A stretch of DNA of 28,559 bases from the NCBI GenBank assembly GCA_002315375.1, contig DCHR01000022.1, positions 1 to 28,559 on the forward strand, given 5' to 3'. Position 1 is the stretch's first letter, and each line of letters starts with the position of its first letter. The position numbers were made by a program, and so were the translations under genes. This DNA is from Treponema sp. UBA1747. Lineage in GTDB: Bacteria; Spirochaetota; Spirochaetia; Treponematales; Treponemataceae. Shown piece by piece: positions 7,850 through 14,929 of this stretch. Below the pieces are notes generated by a model. The model saw nothing but the letters and a program-made list of their open reading frames with translations. It was not told the origin of the DNA and did no database searches.

Positions 7850-7904
7850 GGGGACAGACCCCTGTGGTCAGGAAACAATTTGAAAAAAAATGGAGTCTGT
7901 CCCC
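7850..7904. repeat. Inverted pair of the GGGGTCTGTCCCC-type palindromic repeat
   Basis: GGGGACAGACCCC at 7850-7862 and GGAGTCTGTCCCC at 7892-7904, inverted relative to each other with one mismatch and able to pair around a 29-base loop. Both are followed by CTGTG(G/A)TCA. They lie in the otherwise gene-free space between pheT and the next gene. Confidence 0.65.
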
Positions 7905-7928
7905 TGTGATCACACCTGTTCTTCGGGC

Positions 7929-7960
7929 AAAAAAAAACTGCCTGACATAAGCCAGGCAGT
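7929..7960 (-). terminator. Terminator after the secreted OB-fold-like gene
   Basis: On minus: ACTGCCTG, eight-base loop, CAGGCAGT, then a run of nine T, starting 22 bases past the stop codon. Confidence 0.9.
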
Positions 7961-7982
7961 CTGTTGTGTCCTTCTAAAAAAA

Positions 7983-8720
7983 CTATTTGTCGCTGTTTGC
8001 AGGCTGAGTAGAAACCCATGTAATATGTGGGTTTGGTCCTTCATACCAGTACATGAATCCGGCAAGGTCAATTACTTCGCCAACTTTCAGATTCTTTACA
8101 GCCTTGTAAACTGATGTGTCTTTGCCACAAAGGTAAGATTCAACAGTGAAAGTGTAAGTTTTTCCGTCTTTTGAAACCTTGAAGTAAAGGTCATCGCCAT
8201 CCTGTCCGGCTCCATTCCATTTGTAAAGGAATGCATCACCATTATCATTTGAAGCTTCAACTTTCATACCCATAAATGTTACATATTTGTTCTGGAAGTT
8301 GATAAGAGTATCTTTTCCAAGGTCATATGTTGCATTTACTGGAGCAGCAATGAATTTCTTGCTCTTAAGAATTTCATATTTTGCATCGATGATTTCTACT
8401 TCACCAGACCATTCAGCTTTGAAACCGGTTACTTTGATTTTTGTTCCTGGAACCAGTTTGTTGTATTCTTCCTGAGAACAAGCCATATTGTAGATAAAGT
8501 ATCCGCCTGTTTTGTCCTGAGTATAGAAAGTTCCTTTGTTATCCCACCAGGACTGTTTTGCCTGAACATAAGTTTCAATCACAACTTCTGAATCGATTGG
8601 AGCAGCTACATACTGTTCGTATGTCATTACTCCCTTTCCTTTCTTCTCTTTCTTAGGTTTTGCTGTTGCAACAGTTACTACTGTAAGGGCAACCAATGCG
8701 ATAGCTAAAAATCTTTTCAT
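7983..8720 (-). CDS. Secreted OB-fold-like protein of unknown function
   Basis: 245 residues from the ATG at 8720, chosen because GGAGG lies eight bases upstream and a signal peptide begins there; an ORF start at 8795 would put 25 odd residues before it. Signal peptide 1-20 (LAIALVALTVVTVATA), then a lysine-rich linker PKKEKKGKG. The rest looks like two beta-rich units: one around IETYVQAKQSWWDNKGTF with GTKIKVTGFKAEW, the other around NKYVTFMGMKVEA with LKVGEVIDLAGFMYW. This resembles the OB folds found in exported nucleic-acid or ligand-binding proteins, but no catalytic residues are recognised. A strong promoter, structured leader, strong ribosome site and its own terminator suggest a monocistronic, well-expressed gene. 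Confidence 0.75.
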   Translation of the reverse strand: MKRFLAIALVALTVVTVATAKPKKEKKGKGVMTYEQYVAAPIDSEVVIETYVQAKQSWWDNKGTFYTQDKTGGYFIYNMACSQEEYNKLVPGTKIKVTGFKAEWSGEVEIIDAKYEILKSKKFIAAPVNATYDLGKDTLINFQNKYVTFMGMKVEASNDNGDAFLYKWNGAGQDGDDLYFKVSKDGKTYTFTVESYLCGKDTSVYKAVKNLKVGEVIDLAGFMYWYEGPNPHITWVSTQPANSDK

Positions 8721-8741
8721 TTTCTTTTCCTCCATAGGAAA

Positions 8742-8797
8742 CCGCAATGAAATCTGCGGCGTGCAATAAAAATCAGGTGTGTCACTTGCGAACACAC
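8742..8797 (-). promoter_or_regulatory. Structured 5' leader with a hairpin at the predicted mRNA 5' end
   Basis: GTGTGT/ACACAC arms (8777-8782 and 8792-8797) begin at the predicted transcription start, and CCGCA/TGCGG arms (8742-8746 and 8755-8759) form a second stem. A 5'-terminal hairpin is a known way to protect an mRNA from decay; that role here is inference. Confidence 0.45.
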
Positions 8798-8804
8798 AAC
8801 CTTA

Positions 8805-8833
8805 ATAATACCGATACGCTCTTTCAGTTACAA
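8805..8833 (-). promoter_or_regulatory. Promoter of the secreted OB-fold-like gene
   Basis: On minus: -35 TTGTAA (8833-8828), 17-base spacer, -10 TATTAT (8810-8805). Predicted start about 8798, leader of about 77 bases. Confidence 0.7.
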
Positions 8834-8873
8834 GAATTTTCTCTATTTTCTCTATTTTTTATCGAATTTTCCC

Positions 8874-9653
8874 TTAATGAGACCAAATTCCCAGTGCAAT
8901 AACAGCAATTCCTACCAGCAAAGCGGCAAAATCACGGAATTCAAAAGGATATTTTTTCAGACAGCTTCCGGCTTTTCTGTATTTGAAACCGCGGAGATCA
9001 GCCGCAATAGCAAGACTCTGGGTTTTTCTGACTGAAGAAACCAGGAGCGGAGCACATAAAGGCAGAATCAAAGATATCTTTTTGAAAGGATTCTTTGTAT
9101 CCAGTTCAATTCCCCTTGATGTCTGTGCTTCAATAATTCCGGCCATTTCTGTTGCAAAAACCGGAATAAAACGGATGGCTGTAGTCATGGTAAAAGCATA
9201 TTTGAAAGGAATATGCCATTTTTCTACCAGAGCGTTAGAAAGATCTCCCAGTTTTGTTACTGAAAGCATAATTGCCAGAGGAAGAGTTCCGCAGCTTAAG
9301 CGCAATACAAGGCAGGCTGCGTTATAGGCACCCTGAGTAGTGATTTTTATAAATTTCCACTGAAGGGGTATGTCCCCTATTACAATTACTTCCCCGCTTC
9401 TGATAACCAGAACCTGGATGATAAAAAGCATAAGTGCGATTTTTGTAAGCCCTTTCAGAAGTGAATAAGTACGTTTAGGGATACCGCAGATGCAGCCAAG
9501 AAGAAAATTAAAAACAAGAAGTCCAAGTAAAACAAAAAGATTTCCCGAAACAAAACATCCGATACAAACTGTAAAAGCAAAAAGCAGCTTGGTTACGGGA
9601 TTCATTTTATGGAAAACAGAGTTTCCCGGAACATAATCTAAAAACCCTTTCAT
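8874..9653 (-). CDS. ecfT: ECF transporter transmembrane component EcfT
   Basis: 259 residues, the usual EcfT size. EcfT couples the two ATPases to the substrate-binding S component in the inner membrane. Seen: hydrophobic segments around 20-60, 70-85, 110-130 and 245-257, and the two cytosolic coupling motifs, SRG (179-181, in EAQTSRGIE) and LRG (220-222, in AADLRGF), which fit grooves of the ATPases. Its ATG directly abuts the stop of the ATPase gene (TAAATG) and AAGGAGG sits within that gene's end, so translation is coupled. A one-mismatch copy of the 13-base palindrome (GGGGTATGTCCCC, 9365-9377) lies in the coding sequence at residues 93-97, in a loop. Confidence 0.92.
   Translation of the reverse strand: MKGFLDYVPGNSVFHKMNPVTKLLFAFTVCIGCFVSGNLFVLLGLLVFNFLLGCICGIPKRTYSLLKGLTKIALMLFIIQVLVIRSGEVIVIGDIPLQWKFIKITTQGAYNAACLVLRLSCGTLPLAIMLSVTKLGDLSNALVEKWHIPFKYAFTMTTAIRFIPVFATEMAGIIEAQTSRGIELDTKNPFKKISLILPLCAPLLVSSVRKTQSLAIAADLRGFKYRKAGSCLKKYPFEFRDFAALLVGIAVIALGIWSH
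9365..9377. repeat. Variant GGGGTATGTCCCC palindrome inside ecfT
   Basis: One base different from the GGGGTCTGTCCCC element. On the coding strand it specifies Gly-Asp-Ile-Pro and the start of Leu in frame (residues 93-97). Confidence 0.45.
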
Positions 9654-11225
9654 TTAGTTTTCCTCCTTATTCAGATCAGAATCATCAAACTGTGTATTGG
9701 AGAAAGCATTTGTTTCCAGAACAGGAACCAGTTCTCCAGGATATCCGTCGGCATGGATTTCTCCGTGTCCAACAATAACCATTCGCTTTGCATAATCACG
9801 GACAAGTTCCATGTCATGACAAACCATGATTACTGTTGTTCCGCTTTCATTCAGTTCGCGGACCGCATTCATCAGTTCAATACATTCTTTGTAATCAAGG
9901 CCTGTTGTCGGTTCATCAAGAATCATGATTTCAGGTGAAACTGCAATAATCGAAGCCAGAGCCAGCTGCTGACGCTGTCCGCGGCTTAATGCAAAAGGGG
10001 GCATTTCAGGATCAAAGCCAAAGCGTTTTAATATTTCTTCAGTTCTCTGGGCAACATCCGGAAGTTTTAGGGCTTTTAATCCGAAAGCAATTTCTTCACG
10101 GATTGTGTAGCAGCAAAGCTGACGGTCAGGATTCTGAAACAAAAATCCTATGTGTTTTGCCAGCACTGAATTTCGGGTAGCCTTTGAATCCAGTCCGTTT
10201 ACAATTACGTTTCCTGATGCAGGCTTAAGGATTCCTCCCATCAGCTTGCTCAACGTAGATTTTCCGGATCCGTTTTCACCTGTAAGGGCTAAAAAATCCC
10301 CTTTATAAACATTGAAATCCACATTTTGAATCAGATAATTTTCGTCATAACCAAAAGACACATTTTTAAGCGAAAGAATTGGTTCTTTTCCTGCTACATC
10401 AAAAGATTTGTATTCGAAAGCACCTGATTTTGTGACTGAATCAGTTTTTTCAGGATTTCCTGCTGCCAGCTGATCCAGAATCTTTCCTACACGTTCATGA
10501 TTCAATCCCAGTTCTGAAAGTTCGTCACGGTGAGAAAGAACTTCCTGAACGGTTCCGTGGAATTTCAATCCGCCATTTACAATAACAGCAAGATGCTCTG
10601 CAAATTCACAGAGCAGGCGGATTTTCTGTTCGATTACAATTACAGTTATTCCGAATTTCTGGTTCAATTCTTTTACAACACGGAAAATATTACGGCTGGC
10701 ACTTGGGTCCAGTTCTCCTGTAGGTTCGTCAAGAACCAGAATCTTCGGGCGCAGAGCCAGAATTGCCGCAATGGCAACCTTCTGTTTTTGTCCGCCGGAA
10801 AGACCTGAAATATCCCTGTCCCTAAGGTTGGAAATCCCCATTTCTTCGAGAACCCAGTCTACGCGTTTTGAAATTTCTTCCTTTTCAAAGCCAAAATTTT
10901 CCAGTCCGAAAAGGATTTCATCTTCTACAGTTGAACAGGTCATCTGGCTGTCGATATCCTGGAAAACAGAACCTATTTCCAGGGCAAGCTGGCAGGCATC
11001 TGTTTCGTAAACATCTTTTCCATCAACCAGGATTTTTCCGAAATATTCACCTTTGTAGTGATGAGGAATAATTCCGTTTATGGCATAACTGAGTGTGGTT
11101 TTTCCAGCCCCGGAAGAACCAATTACACCAAGGAAATCCCCGTCAGAAACTTCCAGAGAAATGTTTTTAAGCACCAGTTTCTTTGAATCACCATAAGAAA
11201 AACTGAAATTGTCTAATTTAATCAT
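9654..11225 (-). CDS. ecfA: ECF transporter ATPase, two nucleotide-binding domains fused
   Basis: 523 residues from the ATG at 11225 (GGAAG five bases upstream; a TTG four codons earlier is possible). It supplies both ATPases (EcfA and EcfA') in one chain. Domain 1: Walker A GSSGAGKTT (36-44), LSGGQ (142-146), Walker B LVLDEPT. Domain 2 from about residue 280: Walker A GENGSGKST (316-324), LSRGQ (413-417), Walker B IMILDEPT, switch His470 (VCHDMEL). In domain 1 the switch His is replaced by Gln200 (VIEQKI), and in domain 2 the second residue after Ser of the signature is Arg415. Both changes fall in the same composite ATP site. A linker of about 50 residues joins the halves. It lies between the S component and ecfT. 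Confidence 0.92.
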   Translation of the reverse strand: MIKLDNFSFSYGDSKKLVLKNISLEVSDGDFLGVIGSSGAGKTTLSYAINGIIPHHYKGEYFGKILVDGKDVYETDACQLALEIGSVFQDIDSQMTCSTVEDEILFGLENFGFEKEEISKRVDWVLEEMGISNLRDRDISGLSGGQKQKVAIAAILALRPKILVLDEPTGELDPSASRNIFRVVKELNQKFGITVIVIEQKIRLLCEFAEHLAVIVNGGLKFHGTVQEVLSHRDELSELGLNHERVGKILDQLAAGNPEKTDSVTKSGAFEYKSFDVAGKEPILSLKNVSFGYDENYLIQNVDFNVYKGDFLALTGENGSGKSTLSKLMGGILKPASGNVIVNGLDSKATRNSVLAKHIGFLFQNPDRQLCCYTIREEIAFGLKALKLPDVAQRTEEILKRFGFDPEMPPFALSRGQRQQLALASIIAVSPEIMILDEPTTGLDYKECIELMNAVRELNESGTTVIMVCHDMELVRDYAKRMVIVGHGEIHADGYPGELVPVLETNAFSNTQFDDSDLNKEEN

Positions 11226-11255
11226 ACTTGCTTCCAAAATCTAAAACGGAGTTCA

Positions 11256-11362
11256 GGGGTCTGTCCCCCTTTTCAGGGAAACAAAACAACTGATCTCCGT
11301 TTTCTCGCAGTTTATTAGGGGTCTGTCCCCTGTTTTCAAAATTTTAGAGTAAGCCTGTCCCC
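11256..11362. repeat. Cluster of GGGGTCTGTCCCC palindromic repeats
   Basis: Two exact copies (11256-11268 and 11318-11330) and a partial CCTGTCCCC (11354-11362) in the 184-base gap between the S-component gene and the fused ATPase gene. A further small inverted repeat, AAACAG-ACT-CTGTTT (11391-11405), lies just past the S-component stop. A read-through transcript would be rich in hairpins here, which may tune expression of the downstream ATPase. Confidence 0.6.
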
Positions 11363-11409
11363 TTTGTATGCCCAAGGCGGGTACTTAAGGAAACAGACTC
11401 TGTTTTCTG

Positions 11410-11997
11410 CTATTTCAGTGTTTTCTTCAGTGGATAGTAAAGAACCTGAACGATAATTGAGTTGAAAACAGCTGTGAAGAATACGATAGGAACGAAAGCA
11501 GCAAGAGCAGCTGGATCAGATTTGATTACAACCATAAGGAAAGTTGCAAAAATACCGCCTGAAACGATTGTACTCAGGAAGGTTGCAAGCATTGGCATAA
11601 GGTCAACTTTACCACCAATCTTTGGAAGTGGAATTTTAATCAGAAGACACATAACAAGTGCACCGAAGAATTCTGACAGGAAGTTCAGATAAGGAGTGCC
11701 TGGGAAGAACTGACAGATTGCACCTGCAATCAAACCGATGATAATTGCTTCAAAAACGCGTGGGCGGATAAGAACAATAGCCATACAGTACATTGCAATA
11801 ATGAAGTTAGGCTTCATTCCAAAGAAGTTAACTACGGAACCTACAAAGAATTTGAGAACTGCACCTGCAGCCAGGAGGATAGCTGTAAGAATCAGTTCAC
11901 GGATTGTAAGTCCTTTTTTTGTTTCTGCAACGCCTGTTTCACGGCGTGCACCAGTTGTTTCTACATTTGTTGTTTCTGTTGTGTTTTCGTCTGACAT
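11410..11997 (-). CDS. ECF transporter S component, TrpP-like (probable tryptophan uptake)
   Basis: 195 residues: a 30-residue Thr/Glu-rich cytosolic N-terminus, then about five to six hydrophobic helices (35-57, 64-78, 83-98, 108-121, 138-158, 168-188). S components bind the substrate and dock on EcfT. The region GMKPN (60-64), IVLIRPRVFEAIIIG and the following Pro/Asn-containing stretch resemble, from memory, Bacillus TrpP (GMKP...FPRV...IG...P...N), the tryptophan transporter family. The substrate is therefore tentatively tryptophan or a related indole compound. GGAG precedes the ATG. It is the first gene of the S-AA'-T unit and has its own promoter with a palindromic operator. Sure that it is an S component, less sure of the substrate. 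Confidence 0.75.
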   Translation of the reverse strand: MSDENTTETTNVETTGARRETGVAETKKGLTIRELILTAILLAAGAVLKFFVGSVVNFFGMKPNFIIAMYCMAIVLIRPRVFEAIIIGLIAGAICQFFPGTPYLNFLSEFFGALVMCLLIKIPLPKIGGKVDLMPMLATFLSTIVSGGIFATFLMVVIKSDPAALAAFVPIVFFTAVFNSIIVQVLYYPLKKTLK

Positions 11998-12048
11998 ATT
12001 AGTCTCCAGGGTTTTAAGTCATTTACGACTGAATAAATAAAGTTTTTA

Positions 12049-12083
12049 GAGCAGCAAGACGGGCCCTGTTGTCTTTTCTGCTC
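12049..12083 (-). promoter_or_regulatory. Two-tier stem-loop in the S-component leader
   Basis: On minus: GAGCAG ... CTGCTC outer arms and AAGAC ... GTCTT inner arms around a loop containing GGGCCC. It begins a few bases after the predicted transcription start. It has no T tract and no T-box consensus, so it may be a stability element or part of an unrecognised control leader. Confidence 0.4.
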
Positions 12084-12084
12084 C

Positions 12085-12104
12085 TGTTACTATAAATAGT
12101 AACA
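12085..12104. promoter_or_regulatory. 20-base perfect palindromic operator over the -10 of the ECF importer
   Basis: TGTTACTATAAATAGTAACA, nine-base arms around AA. It overlaps the -10 and transcription start, as expected for a repressor site. A second TGTTAC half-site begins 28 bases upstream (12113), overlapping the spacer and -35. The ACTA...TAGT arms recall TrpR operators, but the centre is two bases shorter than the E. coli one. Confidence 0.65.
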
Positions 12105-12124
12105 CCTTTAATTGTTACTGTCAA
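12096..12124 (-). promoter_or_regulatory. Promoter of the ECF importer unit
   Basis: On minus: consensus -35 TTGACA (12124-12119), 17-base spacer, -10 TACTAT (12101-12096). Predicted start near 12089, leader of about 92 bases. Confidence 0.8.
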
Positions 12125-12166
12125 CAGAAACATTAAAAAAATACATTTGAATTTATTTTTTTTTAA

Positions 12167-13126
12167 TTAGTTTTTTACTATGAGATCATACATTTCGCAG
12201 CTACCGATGCTCAGGCTGTGCGGTACGACGTCGCTTTCAAGTTTGCCGGCTTTTATACAATCCATGGCTTCTTTGGCTTCGTAATAGAAACCGTTTGGAG
12301 TTACTGTATCCTTGAAGCGCTCAACTTCTTCGAAGTCGTTGTTGTAAAGAATACATTCTGTAGTCCAGTGAGCATTTGGGATTTCTATGCGGCCTTTGCT
12401 TCCGTAAAGGACAATATTTTCCTTGATGCGGGCTGTAAATGAAGTTTTTACGCTTGAAGTGATTTTTCCGTAATTCAGAGTAATGTTGTTTGTTACATCA
12501 ACACCTTCTTCATTGTAGAGAGCATCACATTTCATCGAAACAGGTTTTGTATCAGTGAAGAAATCACTCATCATGTAACCGTAAACTGAAAGGTCCCAGG
12601 CAGTGCCGCCGCCGTTTGCTTTTTCAAAGAAGCGGTTTCCGGGATGTGTTGGGGCGTTGAAGCCGATTGCAAAATCAATAAGGCAAAGGTCGCCGATTTT
12701 TCCCTCTTTAATCCATTCCTTTGCTTTCAGAAGCGGCGGAAGAAAACGGCTCCACATAGCTTCCATAAGAAAAACATTTTTTGACCTTGCGTAAGCGATA
12801 CCTTCTTCACAATCTTTCTTGTTCAAATACATGGCTTTTTCGCAAAGAACCGGAACGCCTTTATCTACACACAGTTTTATCAGAGCTTTGTGGGCATTTT
12901 GGGTTACAGCAATATAAACTGCATCAGGCTGGATTTCATCCACCATTTTTTCAAAATTATCATAAACTGCCGGGATATTGTTTTTTTCGGCGAAGGCCTG
13001 GCAGCGGGAAAGAGTACGATTCGCAACGGCAACGACTTCAGCTTCAGGAATAAAACTGACTGCATTACAGAATTTATTTGCAATGTCACTTGCACCCATA
13101 ATTGCCCAACGGAATTTTTCTGACAT
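12167..13126 (-). CDS. Gfo/Idh/MocA family NAD(P)-dependent oxidoreductase
   Basis: 319 residues from the ATG at 13126, which has GGAGG seven bases upstream; the longer ORF from 13168 has no support. The family oxidises or reduces sugars, inositols or diols with NAD(P). Seen: an N-terminal Rossmann fold with WAIMGASDIANKF (7-19), VANRT (34-38), AVTQNAH (73-79) and CEKAM (95-99), where Lys97 is the usual catalytic lysine and Ala replaces the common Pro; then a C-terminal beta-sheet domain with GGGTAWDLSVYGY (172-184), close to the dihydrodiol-dehydrogenase subgroup. It starts 28 bases after the solute-binding protein gene, so it is probably co-transcribed and may act on the imported sugar. The specific substrate is unknown. 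Confidence 0.85.
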   Translation of the reverse strand: MSEKFRWAIMGASDIANKFCNAVSFIPEAEVVAVANRTLSRCQAFAEKNNIPAVYDNFEKMVDEIQPDAVYIAVTQNAHKALIKLCVDKGVPVLCEKAMYLNKKDCEEGIAYARSKNVFLMEAMWSRFLPPLLKAKEWIKEGKIGDLCLIDFAIGFNAPTHPGNRFFEKANGGGTAWDLSVYGYMMSDFFTDTKPVSMKCDALYNEEGVDVTNNITLNYGKITSSVKTSFTARIKENIVLYGSKGRIEIPNAHWTTECILYNNDFEEVERFKDTVTPNGFYYEAKEAMDCIKAGKLESDVVPHSLSIGSCEMYDLIVKN

Positions 13127-13154
13127 AACCGCCTCCAGGGAAAGTTCCCGATTT

Positions 13155-14774
13155 TTACTTTCGGTCACCTATACGACCGTTTATTTTTCTCTTCTTCAGG
13201 GAATCAATAAAGAATGCCCCGATTACAATCCATACAAGATATAAAACCGCAAGAAGATTTCTTGAAGCCTCAGGCAAAGGTCCCAGGTCTTTTTTTGCTT
13301 CACCGGAAGCAGAACCTTCTTCCCTGACCTTTATTTCATTAAGTCTGTAAAGGGCTTTTACATCTTCAAAATTCTTGTTCATGAAAGCATCATCAATTGT
13401 CTGTTTGCGCCTTGCACCTTTGCAGACATTTTCAATCAACTGACCTGCTGCGTTTCTTAAGGAAGCAGAGCCGTTGAAAACCGGAGTTGTAAAGGTTTTA
13501 TCAAGATTATCCAGCATAAGTTTTGCTGCATCTATCTTTATTTTATAATAAGTATCATTATCTTCTCCGGAACGACTTAAATAATCCTGATATTCGGTAC
13601 TTTTCTGGGCGCGGAGCGTAACGGGAACATAGCCTTCTGTACAGGAATAACGGATCTGAGTTTCATTTGTAAGAAGGAACTGTGCAAACAACCAGGAAGC
13701 CAGAACTTCATTCGGATCTGCTTTATTGAAAATGCAGAGCGACGGTCCCTGAGAAATCATCTTTATATTTTCAGGATTGGCCTGCGGAACCGGACGAACC
13801 ACAGTTTCAAAGCTGACAAGTTTGTCTTCACTGATGTCACTTAATGGAGCCTCACTTCCCATCCAGGTTGCACCGGCAGTTGAATCAACTGCAAAAATAC
13901 ACTGGCCTGCGTTCAGGAAGTTTCCGGGATAACTTGAAATGGCAAAAGTTGAGAAAGCCCGGCTTCCTGCATGTTTCCCTGTTTCATACAGAAAATCTTT
14001 TGTGTCGTCATTGAAAATATGAATGCGCCCTGTTGCTTCAGAATAACCCGCCCCTTTCTGATTGAGATACTGAATCATCATGTTGTCAGTAGATTTGTAA
14101 ATGAAAGGAATCATTACGTTCTGATTGTTCAGGGCATAGATTCCGTTTTCATCTTTTTCGTTTGCCAGTTCTGAAAGTTTCCAGAGCCAGTCCCAGGTAA
14201 CAATTTCAGGAATTTCATATCCAAGTTTTTCTACAAGGTCTTTATTAATGTAAAGTGCTTCTGTAGAACGCATAAATGGAAGTGCATACTGATGCCCCTC
14301 TATAAAACCTTCTTCCAGAAACTGAGGAACAATTTCATCCCTGCGGACAGAATCAAATGGAAGTTCTGCACCACCAAGACCATAACGGGAATCTGTCATA
14401 AGTTCATCAAGTGGAACAACAATATTCATTCCTGTGTTATAAGTTGCAATATGGTCAGGATATGTTATGCAAACATTCGGTGTTGTGAAAGTTGAAATAT
14501 TTGTAATTACATCATTGTAAATGCGGTTGTAGTCAGTATAAATCTTCATGGTGACTTTTATGTTCGGAAAATATTTTTCAAAGTCACGGATTGCTTTTTC
14601 GTAAGTTTCTGTCTGAATCTTGTTTGTATCATTTTTTGCCCAGAAGGAAATTTCTATTTTGTCTTTCGTAAATCCATAAGGAAGCTGGAATGCAGGAAGT
14701 GATTTGCGGCCATGACAGGAAGTCAGACTGAAAATAATCAGCAGGGAAAATAAAAAAGTTTTTGTACGGTACAT
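13155..14774 (-). CDS. Sugar ABC importer solute-binding lipoprotein with a C-terminal membrane helix
   Basis: 539 residues. Signal peptide with lipobox LTSC (Cys20). The body matches family-1 extracellular solute-binding proteins of CUT1 sugar importers: KIEISFWAKND start, PNIKVTMKIY, and LPFMRSTEALYINKDLVEKL with WDWLWKLSELA. Unlike ordinary binding proteins it ends in a Glu/Lys-rich linker and a hydrophobic helix (about 505-523, LLAVLYLVWIVIGAFFI) followed by KKRK, suggesting a second anchor in the inner membrane with its tail inside. TATAAT lies eight bases before the ATG with no ribosome site, so translation may be leaderless. The permeases and ATPase likely to partner it are at 17603-18442, 22590-23486 and 24326-25351. 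The sugar is unknown. Confidence 0.85.
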   Translation of the reverse strand: MYRTKTFLFSLLIIFSLTSCHGRKSLPAFQLPYGFTKDKIEISFWAKNDTNKIQTETYEKAIRDFEKYFPNIKVTMKIYTDYNRIYNDVITNISTFTTPNVCITYPDHIATYNTGMNIVVPLDELMTDSRYGLGGAELPFDSVRRDEIVPQFLEEGFIEGHQYALPFMRSTEALYINKDLVEKLGYEIPEIVTWDWLWKLSELANEKDENGIYALNNQNVMIPFIYKSTDNMMIQYLNQKGAGYSEATGRIHIFNDDTKDFLYETGKHAGSRAFSTFAISSYPGNFLNAGQCIFAVDSTAGATWMGSEAPLSDISEDKLVSFETVVRPVPQANPENIKMISQGPSLCIFNKADPNEVLASWLFAQFLLTNETQIRYSCTEGYVPVTLRAQKSTEYQDYLSRSGEDNDTYYKIKIDAAKLMLDNLDKTFTTPVFNGSASLRNAAGQLIENVCKGARRKQTIDDAFMNKNFEDVKALYRLNEIKVREEGSASGEAKKDLGPLPEASRNLLAVLYLVWIVIGAFFIDSLKKRKINGRIGDRK

Positions 14775-14782
14775 ATCATGTC

Positions 14783-14811
14783 ATTATAACCTGATTTTAC
14801 AAGTAAAATCA
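14783..14811 (-). promoter_or_regulatory. Promoter with 20-base perfect palindromic operator for the solute-binding protein gene
   Basis: -10 TATAAT at 14788-14783 on minus, with TGATTTTACAAGTAAAATCA at 14792-14811 (nine-base arms around AA) occupying the spacer and -35 position. The -35 itself is poor (TGATTT), which fits control by a bound regulator. Predicted start about 14776, two or three bases before the ATG. Confidence 0.6.
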
Positions 14812-14812
14812 C

Positions 14813-14847
14813 AAAAAAAAGGACCGCTCAGCAACTCTGAACGGTCC
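14813..14847 (-). terminator. Terminator after the outer-membrane-like gene
   Basis: On minus: GGACCGTTCAG, five-base loop, CTGAGCGGTCC (one G-T wobble), then eight T. It separates the lipoprotein/outer-membrane pair from the solute-binding protein promoter. Confidence 0.85.
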
Positions 14848-14929
14848 CCAAAAAACTTTCCAAGCTTTTTCTCTCTCCTTTATAAACTCTCCCGATATAT
14901 TCCTGTTACTCTCTCCAGTTACTTTTCTC

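Noticed and set aside
7822..8019. 65-codon minus-strand reading frame across the pheT/OB-fold intergenic space
   Set aside because: It spans the palindromic repeats and the terminator, overlaps the real gene's end, and has no ribosome site or family likeness.
11998..12095. Riboswitch or T-box in front of the TrpP-like gene
   Set aside because: The leader is only about 92 bases, lacks a T-box consensus, tryptophan codons or a terminator hairpin; it is better described as operator plus simple stems.
13127..13168. Upstream extension of the Gfo/Idh/MocA gene to 13168, overlapping the solute-binding protein gene
   Set aside because: The ATG at 13126 has GGAGG at good distance and begins right at the Rossmann fold; the extension has neither.
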